Assembly (NCBI GenBank): GCA_029204225.1
Contig: CM055092.1
Span: 98,896,912-98,960,911, forward strand
Direction: 5' to 3'
DNA length: 64,000 nucleotides
DNA from: Diphasiastrum complanatum
Lineage: Eukaryota > Streptophyta > Lycopodiopsida > Lycopodiales > Lycopodiaceae
Program-made: the position numbers and the translations under genes
Part shown: positions 57,380-64,000 of the stretch, in pieces
Layout of the letters: each line of letters begins with the position of its first letter
How positions within the stretch are numbered: position 1 is the stretch's first letter
Notes under the pieces: model-generated
The model's input: only the letters and a program-made list of their open reading frames with translations
Databases searched by the model: none
Told to the model about the DNA's origin: nothing

Positions 57380-58345
57380 GGCCACCCCCTTAGACAGTCC
57401 CATGGCTACATCGCCACCAGCTGCCATCCCACCGTCGTATGACATAGACAGGGTTGGTCAGATCATTCAGAATAATCGTGATAAGGGGGTCATCTTGCGC
57501 ATGAGGACGCTCATGTATATCCACTTTTCCAGAGACATTTTTCATGACTGACACGGATGACACATGATACTATGACTCCTGCATCTGTCACACTTGATTA
57601 TCCTGACACTCTCACGCTCTCTACTCACATTTTTCTTTCTTCGATACCCACGCCCCCTATGGGGTCTCCATGGCAGCGTGATCCCTCTTGTTAGGCCACT
57701 CCATCCATTTTTCTCCCATTCAAATCCTTATTGGTTACACTCTCGCTCAAACTCCTCCCCAACCTTCTCCTCTTTATTCCCCACCCCACTATTCTCGTGA
57801 TCACCTTTAAACTCCTCCCAAAATCATTTCCAATGTAATCAACTCCCCCACTCTTTTCGACACTCCCTTTGCCACCTCTCCATCAGCTGACGTCTTGCCA
57901 TCCTATGATATAGATGCGGAGAAGCACATAGTGGAGGATGATCGTGGTGGTCGCATCATCACTTGCATAAGGCAACTCACGCATGTGGTCTTCAACAAGA
58001 ACATTCTCAAGGACTGGCGCAAACAAAGTGATGAGAAAAAAAATTATGTCATTGACCAGTTGTATAGAGAATTTCTAGTCCCCTCCATTGATTTGAAATT
58101 TGACCGAATATGGATGGAAAAACACATGGAAAGCGTGAGGAGTCACTGCAAATCAGAGATCCGAGATGTAGTGAGAGTTGGCAAATCTAGGCCATACAAC
58201 GTGCACAAAGACGATTGGATGTTTGCAAATACAGAATTTTGAGAAGATTCAGATTGTCTCAAGCAACAAAGAGAGGTTGCTAAGAAGTGCACGGAGATGG
58301 CAGGGCCCTTGCACCTAGGCAGAGGTTCTTTTCATGCCCATTTCG
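57380..58345 (+). pseudogene. CACTA-associated Transposase_24 (TNPA/Ptta)-like remnant
   Basis: A Pro/Ser/Thr-rich region (about 56940-57890) leads into 57895-58242: PSYDIDAEKHIVEDDRGGRI, LKDWRKQSDEKKNYVIDQLY, REFLVPSIDLKFDRIWMEKH. After one TGA it continues with KKCTEMAGPLHLGRGSFHAH, which fits the HxxGSxSF ending of plant Transposase_24 proteins. Similarity is by pattern, not search. A shorter relative of the PSYDID block is at 57430-57545, so the segment is partly duplicated. Such proteins bind subterminal repeats in En/Spm elements. Confidence 0.55.
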
Positions 58346-58442
58346 TAAGTCTCTCCACCTATAAGCTGAACTTGTTTTTGTCATAATTCATATTACAGTC
58401 ACTGATTTGTCAATTCATGTAGAAATCTACTATAAAGTGGTC

Positions 58443-58495
58443 CTCTTTCAAGCTCAGTTGACCAGTTTCAAACTGGTCAACTGAACTTGAAAGAG
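58443..58495. repeat. 53-nt near-perfect palindrome
   Basis: Two 26-base arms around a single central C at 58469: CTCTTTCAAG(C/T)TCAGTTGACC... pairs with GGTCAACTGAACTTGAAAGAG, with one mismatch (G-U type in RNA). There is no loop sequence to speak of. GTTGACC recurs just downstream (58503-58521). Confidence 0.95.
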
Positions 58496-58969
58496 ATATC
58501 GGGTTGACCAAGCGTTGACCGACCAAAACTTTTGACTGGCCATAACTTCTTTCTCGGAACTGGATCATGTTGGGTGTCGTTGAATAGCTCTCGTTGAGGG
58601 ATTTCTAATGGCACCATAATCGTCGTTCAAAAATTACACTGTTTTTTTGTTTAGTTGCATACTATACTACAAATAAAATGGCTTATTTACGGGATTCCCC
58701 TGACGCAAAATTATAGTTCTTTTAAACAAAAAAACAAATCAATTTGAAGGAGGTACATTGAGAAAAAAAATAAAGAGTATCCTTCTGAAAGGCCTCTTTT
58801 GTGTTCAGATTTTCTCTAATGATGGGGACGATTCAGCTGCAACCTTGCTGGTACCCAATCTTATAATTGGCATTCGTGTATTTTCTCTCAAAATCTCTTT
58901 GCTATAAAAACACGAATGCAATCATTTAGATACGAAACATGATTGGTAATAAAAAACATATCTAAAATA
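58496..58969. other. No recognised gene
   Basis: AT-rich spacer between the TNPA-like remnant and the minus-strand frame at 59089. Confidence 0.5.
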
Positions 58970-58970
58970 A

Positions 58971-59523
58971 TTATAATAAAATCAAACTAAAAAAGAAAAA
59001 CTTACAAATTGGGCTTGTAAATTGGATTTCCCACCCGAGCCAAGGTGAGATTGGCCCAAGAGATTGATCTCGTTGTTGTTTGAATCGATCAGGATTGGGA
59101 TGCTTGGACTCGTGTATCACCTTTGCCCAATCTTTCTTTGAAGCCCACGCCGCCTTTTTTTGCCATTTTAACATATCTTTGTAAGGATTGATGCTTATGA
59201 CGAATATGCATACACATATTTGTCAATGCCCACACCTCCCCAGATCTATTTGATTGAAGAAACTCACTATTCAAAATCGCAAGTATCGTATTCTTGTCAT
59301 CTTGGTCTTGTTGCTCCCAAGGAGTGAATAAGTTGTGGCCAAAATATTTGAGGGCAAGGTCATGCATCCTATTTATGACGACGTTTCCCTTGGTATCTTT
59401 GATGATGGAACCATCATCTTCTAAACTATAAAACAAATTGTATGATTCCTCCAATGGGATATCCATCGAAAGATTACCTCTATTGAAATCTGGCTCTTCT
59501 TCGAAAAGACAAAGATATTTCAA
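58971..59523 (-). CDS. hypothetical protein, possibly Transposase_24-like
   Basis: An open 144-codon frame (59089-59523): NLFYSLEDDGSIIKDTKGNV, FTPWEQQDQDDKNTILAILN, NMCMHIRHKHQSLQRYVKMA, GVGFKERLGKGD. The W-Q-x-D-x-x-K-x-x-I-x-x-x-L-x-x-x-F layout resembles the plus-strand block at 58010 (DWRKQSDEKKNYVIDQLYRE), so it may be the same kind of domain in the opposite direction. In another frame 58971-59174 adds KKAAWASKKDWAKVI. No start context or promoter can be defended; it is probably a transposon gene fragment. Confidence 0.4.
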
Positions 59524-60040
59524 TTTCTATGTTGACGGCACAGAAGTCAAGCCAGAAGGTGATGTAGCCATTATCACCAAAGCAATATGCAACCATGATT
59601 GAATTTTGGCTCTAGGTTGAATTTTGACTCAGGGTTGAATTTGAATCCTTCATCTTTCCAACCAAAGTAGAAACTATTCTACAGATACTATAAGGACTTG
59701 GACATGAAATCAAGGGCTGCAAAACTTTGAAATATAAAAATGAGAAGAAGGAGTAGTACCAACAACAAGTCCATATGACCAAGGTCGGAGAACAACATGA
59801 TATCTATTCCTGATATTTCGATTTTGGAGCAACACAACATATGACTCACCACCAAGACTGGTTCAAATATTATAAATCTTTCACCCACTCTCGAGTTGTG
59901 CAACTAGGAGACAACTCATCACACTCGATCCATGGTGAAGGAACAGTAAGGGTCGAATTTTAGAAGGGTGATGTCAAGTTGCTATCCAAATTTCTTCACG
60001 TACTAAATCTAACCAAGAACCTACTCTCAGTTAGTAGAAT
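59524..60040 (+). pseudogene. copia gag-protease fragment of the outer nested family
   Basis: Begins VDGTEVKPEGDVAIITK, as in the gag at 7290, then jumps to the gag tail and a decayed knuckle (YKDLGHEIKGC), then protease: FGATQHMTHHQDWFKYYKSF, HSRVVQLGDNSSHSI, NLTKNLLSVSR. The catalytic DSGA reads DFGA. An internal deletion removed most of gag. It parallels 31141-31665 and is cut at 60040 by the TRIM element. Confidence 0.85.
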
Positions 60041-60071
60041 TGTGAAAATGTTTTATTCTTGGTGTGTGTGG

Positions 60072-60142
60072 TCGGCGGGCTAGGGATTGAACCTATGACC
60101 TCCCCCATTCCAGTGGGGTGCTCTACCACTAACCTACCCGTC
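60072..60142 (-). other. tRNA-like sequence inside the TRIM LTR
   Basis: On the minus strand an A-box-like TAGGTTAGTGGTAGAGCA (60119-60136) is followed by a CCCCA/TGGGG hairpin with a 6-base loop, and a B box GGTTCAATCCC (60083-60093) at tRNA-like spacing. The acceptor ends pair poorly and the anticodon loop is one base short, so it is unlikely to be a working tRNA gene. It could be an RNA polymerase III promoter relic. Confidence 0.6.
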
Positions 60143-60257
60143 CATTTGTGTTCCAAGAGGGTTGTGCAAGGGCTATAGCCTTGACACTTTCCAACACTCC
60201 CCCTCAAGGCATAGCCCTTTATAGCTACTACCCACCTAAATCACACCCACAACCATG

Positions 60258-60269
60258 GCTCTGATACCA
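60258..60269 (-). promoter_or_regulatory. primer-binding site of the TRIM
   Basis: GCTCTGATACCA on the plus strand directly before the second LTR start at 60270. Confidence 0.9.
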
Positions 60270-60322
60270 TGTGAAAGTTTACACTTGGTGTGCATGGTCG
60301 GGCTTACAAGTTGTAATATGAA

Positions 60323-60973
60323 TTGCATTTGATTTCTTTAGGTTTTACAGCTTCCATATATAACACGTGTCTCGTTTGTGGACCGAATATTGATGCTCGA
60401 CACTCACATTATCTAAGCAAAGTTGTATATGAAAATCATCACAAATACTTGCATGAGAATCATTTGTTTCGAAATACACAAAGAAAGGGATTAGGAGGAA
60501 AGACGGAAACAAGGATGCCTCCAAAGAGGATGTCCATGGAAGATGGGCACAAGCTCTAGATTGAATCTGAGACCAAGCCAATCAATGGTATGAAAAGACT
60601 ATCTATCTTTCATTGTCTAACATATTGGAATAAACTTTTGATCAATCACTTGCTTGATCATATGGATATATTCAAAAATGTGAGTGAATCATTATGGAAA
60701 CACTTGGTGGGCAAAAAAGATAGTATTAATGCAAGACAAGACCTACAAGAATCAAAGACAAAAGAAGAGTATTGGCAAAAGTTGGGTATAGATGAAAATA
60801 CTCATATCATTCAAAGAGCCCCTTGGATTCTTACCAAGGAAGAGTACAAGTATGTACGCATTTGCGAGATGAGAACGCCAATTGGTTTTGCTCATTCACT
60901 ACGAACATCATTCACAACAAAAGGAGAACTTCATGGTCTTAGATCTCTTGATTGCTTGAAGATGCATGAGTAA
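60323..60973 (+). pseudogene. CACTA transposase, TNP2-type core
   Basis: 60323-60559 has CLVCGPNIDARHSHYLSKVV and HHKYLHENHLFRNTQ, matching the TNP2 pattern of CGP, RRSHxLxKxVYxGHRRxLPxxHPFR. After a stop, 60590-60973 has MKRLSIFHCLTYWNKLLINH, LLDHMDIFKNVSESLWKHLV and EYKYVRICEMRTPIGFAHSL, ending LDCLKMHE (family: KNVCDN, PDGYSSN, SHDCHVLMQ). TNP2 proteins cut CACTA element ends. The frame is broken at about 60559 and residues in the KNV and DCH motifs are altered, so it is inactive. Confidence 0.85.
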
Positions 60974-61149
60974 ATCTTTCCAATGTGTGTTCGTGGTTGT
61001 CTAATTGATCAACTCACAATACCATTTACAAATAAGCATCCATTGTCAAGTACTTACATTTCTTTCATTTACATTTTATGCTATTGCATATTTATTTTAC
61101 ATGCAAGTTTGATAAAGTCATATGATGATGATCATATACTACAAATATG

Positions 61150-61740
61150 ATGTAGATGGATGTGTGACAAGGAGATTTGTGAGATAGATGTGGAAAAAAA
61201 AACATGAAGATATAGTGGAGGCTGTATGTATGCTTGAGAGATATTTTCCAACCTCCATCTTGTACATACAAGTGCATTTGGTTGTGCACTTGGTCCAAAA
61301 AATTGATATTGTTGGTCCTATGTGCACTCAAGGTACAAAATATACAATTTTGATTTTTGTGGCCTCAATGTATTTAGCATCATTTTTTTACTATGTCATT
61401 GACCACTGCTCTCATCATTGCAATAAATGTTTATAACTAGATGTTTTTTTTGGAGAGATTCATGAAAGTTTTGAAAGATTGTGCGTCAAAAGACAAGACT
61501 AGAGGGAAGCATGGTCGATGGGTGGTTACTGCAAGAATCTCTTATCTATGTCATTGAAATTTTGCTTCAAATACATCCATCTACTCCATGGCTATGGAAT
61601 GATGAGGAGAACAATGAGGTAAAAGGAAAAAAACCCCAAGGTATAGGTTCTCTTAAGAAAAGGACCCTTTTCTAAGAGAAAATTTTTCTACTTTCATGCT
61701 CTATAATTCTAAAGTGATGGATAAGTGGTTGGAATTATAC
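61150..61740 (+). pseudogene. CACTA transposase, DUF4218 region
   Basis: EDIVEAVCMLERYFPTSILY and QVHLVVHLVQKIDIVGPM match the DUF4218 pattern (LCxLExxFPPSFFDxMVHLxVHL, GP). After frame changes, WLLQESLIYVIEILLQIHPS and LWNDEENNEVKGKKPQG parallel the 18117-18380 block on the minus strand. A second frameshift near 61675 leads to a Lys-rich stretch at 61725-61967. Confidence 0.8.
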
Positions 61741-61999
61741 GAGAGAAGAAAAAAAAAATGTTGTCTAGAAATAAACACCAACATAATAGGCATAGTAGGG
61801 GCCATGCTGCACCTTCACGTGATGTTGACCAATGCACCATAGACAGGCAAGATCAAAGGGACAAGTCATATCTGACACGGAATGGGAATTTGCAAGAGGA
61901 TGTGATTGGAAGGTTTCTTTATTGTTTTTTTTTTAGTAAAAATACAATGTACATGTATAATAATTGATTATTGTCCTAATTACAATTAATATGTGGCAG

Positions 62000-62745
62000 T
62001 ATCGAAAGTATAGTGCAATGTAGGCATATGGTCGTTGTCATCGCGTTGAACGAGTTGACATGAAACGAGAAACTTATGATTGTGTTGTGATGGCATCTTT
62101 CAATCAAGAAAGTCCAAGTAGTGCGAGACCAAAGTCCAATCTCTAGAGAGCTTGAGTATGTAGGAATTATTCAAGATATATATGAAGTGTGTTTCGGTGA
62201 AAATGGTAAATAGTTTTTGTTTGATGTGAAATGGTTGAAAATCAATTATCAAGGGTCAAATGCAACCGTGAAAAGAGATCGTAGTGGATTTTTTGCTATC
62301 GATTCAACCAAGATATTAAGCATGGATTTTTCAAACACATTGGTGTCGCCTTGTCATTGTGAACAGGTTTGTCAGATGAGTTTGACATCCATTTTTCCTC
62401 AATCATAATCAGTGATATACACTATTTCATTGCAATTCCATGACATTGTTTGAACAAACTTTATAACTTAACATTGTTAAATATTTGAAAATGCATACAT
62501 TGAGAATGAAATGGATGACTTGAATATTGACAACACAAACATGGATGTTGATGAGAATATAAAAATATCTCCAAGTTTTTTAAATACTATAGAAAATACT
62601 ATAAATGAATCGAATGATTCTGACACAAACGACAATATTGAGAGAGTCCGATTACTATAGTACTGATGATGAAATTCATCTAAGCGGAGATGAGTTGCAA
62701 GATGTACTAGGTGATGAATTTGAATCTTGTTATGATGAATAAATT
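62000..62745 (+). pseudogene. CACTA transposase, DUF4216 region and acidic tail (copy B)
   Basis: VERVDMKRETYDCVVMASF leads into the segment shared with copy A: FDVKWLKINYQGSNATVKRD, SGFFAIDSTK, SPCHCEQV. About 72 bp holding the PDR...WWYVVQV part are deleted near 62478, so NAYIENEMDDLNIDNTNMD follows directly. The last frame ends STDDEIHLSGDELQDVLGDE with TAA near 62739. There is no solo LTR here, so copy B shows the pre-insertion state at that point. Confidence 0.8.
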
Positions 62746-62748
62746 ATA

Positions 62749-62788
<40 letters not shown>

Positions 62789-64000
62789 AACCATTTATGA
62801 TAAAATAATAGTTTGCATAATTATTGCATCTTTATAATGCATTCTTGTATTTTTCAAGTTCATCTTGAGTTATATCTGACAATCACTTATGATTCATTCT
62901 AAATCAAATGCTTTCACTGCAATCTATATCTTATTAAAGATCTAGCTAAAATTGATTGACCAAATAAAACAATTAGTGAACATACGTTGATCATTTATAT
63001 ACGCTTCAAAAATAATTTTCTTTTGAAACATCCTTACTATATTGAAAATCTATATATTAAAGCAATATCTTCATATCTTCACTCTGGTTGAAATAATTTT
63101 CCTTTTCAAAGAAAAAAAAAATTGTAGATATATACTTGTTGGTTTCAATATTCTTTCTTTGCTTGTTTGCTCAGTCCACAATGTTGACATTGCAATTCAT
63201 CACAATCAAGTATGCACAATCATGCGAATTATATATTCACATAGTCATGCACAATCATGCAAATTATATATTCACATAGTCATCATATATTCACATTATA
63301 AAATGAGAGATAATAATACACTTTTTCATAGTGTTCGATTATTCATTCATCTTTGCTACCACACAAATGTATATAACATTGCTTTTTTTTCATCAACAAA
63401 TTTTTGGAACATAACGATTTCGTCAGAGCATAATAATTTGACATCATGATCATTTAATTTTTAGTTCAAAATCATGATCACATAATAATCATTTTATTAT
63501 TCGTCAACACTTATTCAAGATCTCAAAAGAAGTCTTATTCAAATTAATCCAACTTTGGAATTCTCTGGAAATTTGCCACGCGTGGCTAATCTCCAGAATT
63601 ACACTTCTAGTGAAAGGTGGTTAAATAACAGTCATGCATGGCACTTCCACGCATGGCTCAACCATGACAATCACTTTGGGACTCATTTTTTAAAACTCTA
63701 TTTTAAAAACATCTCTACTCGAGTTTTCTCACATGGATTTTCTCTCTAGTTGAGAGAAGGGCAGTTGTACAAGTATCCACACTTGTGAATGTACTTGTCT
63801 TGATGATTTATGCATGGTAGAAAGTGCTCTTGCCATAGATTTATGCAATAGATCTTGATTTTCAATCTATGTGTGATCTATGTGCAATCACAAAGTCTCA
63901 GGAGATCAATAACACACTTTGTGGCACTCCCACATGTGTGAATTTCAACATGATATCAGAGCTAGCCTAAGATATACATGCATATGTCAATTGGATGTGA
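62095..64000 (+). repeat. duplicated CACTA-copia-LTR unit, copy B
   Basis: Collinear with 25556-28310: CACTA tail, TA repeat (62744-62784), AT-rich flank, LTR end (63950) and primer site (63951). Differences are the missing solo LTR, the 72-bp deletion, a deletion of about 95 bp near 63710 and scattered changes. It runs off the window end. Confidence 0.9.

Larger units (their letters stand above)
60041..60313 (-). mobile_element. TRIM-like miniature LTR element
   Basis: LTR 60041-60196 (TGTGAAAATG...TTTCCAACA, 156 bp). A polypurine tract (plus CTCCCCCTC, 60197-60205), an interior of only 73 bp and a Met-type primer site (GCTCTGATACCA, 60258-60269) follow, then the start of the second LTR (TGTGAAAGTTTACACTTGGT) broken off at about 60313. 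There is no coding capacity, as in terminal-repeat retrotransposons in miniature. Complete, it would be about 385 bp. Confidence 0.85.

Noticed and set aside
60072-60142. functional tRNA gene
   Set aside because: Poor acceptor pairing, short anticodon loop and location inside a TRIM LTR.

Overview
The window looks like repeat-dense nuclear DNA of a land plant. Evidence: Ty1/copia elements with initiator-Met-type primer sites (TGGTATCAGAGC), plant-type Ty3/gypsy elements, En/Spm (CACTA) transposase remnants with TNP2, DUF4218 and DUF4216-like parts, AT-rich spacers, and a host-type gene with short GT-AG introns. I cannot name the species. Most of the 64 kb is layered transposon debris. I see one convincing host-derived gene, one spliced coding-like locus of unknown function, and one transposon that still looks intact.

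Layout. 1-3142: minus-strand gypsy remnant, repeated at 21338-24496. 3143-5835: no recognised gene. 5836-7605: LTR and primer-site pieces of two copia elements, then a copia gag remnant. 8524-10760: acireductone dioxygenase-like (ARD) gene with seven inferred exons, a TATA box, an in-frame stop and one lost metal ligand. 11950-16110: copia and gypsy fragments. 17030-18380: minus-strand CACTA remnant. 20059-21338: coiled-coil-type remnant of unknown origin joined to the gypsy copy. 24497-25244: gypsy LTR-like region and primer site. 25556-28270: CACTA C-terminal region split by a solo LTR with a 5-bp target duplication, then a copia LTR; the same composite recurs at 62095-64000. 28405-31140: copia gag pieces and a tandem repeat.

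31141-50330 is a nest. An old plus-strand copia (zinc knuckle, protease and integrase at 31141-32460; RNase H at 38240-38645; polypurine tract; LTR) was invaded by a gypsy gag segment and other debris. Its LTR then received two younger minus-strand copia elements: 38817-43030, with a deleted interior, and 43626-50056, full length with an open 1317-residue polyprotein and LTRs that differ at about four of 655 positions.

50344-53615 is a minus-strand gypsy lacking protease and reverse transcriptase. 54811-56012 is an unrecognised split coding locus. 56187-56765 is another copia RT relic. 56847-56926 is (GA)40. 57380-58345 is a TNPA/Transposase_24-like remnant, followed by a 53-nt palindrome. 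59525-60040 is a third copy of the old copia family. 60041-60313 is a miniature LTR element (TRIM) whose LTR contains a tRNA-like stretch. 60323-62745 is a degenerate CACTA transposase region. Of the mobile elements, only 43626-50056 appears potentially autonomous.
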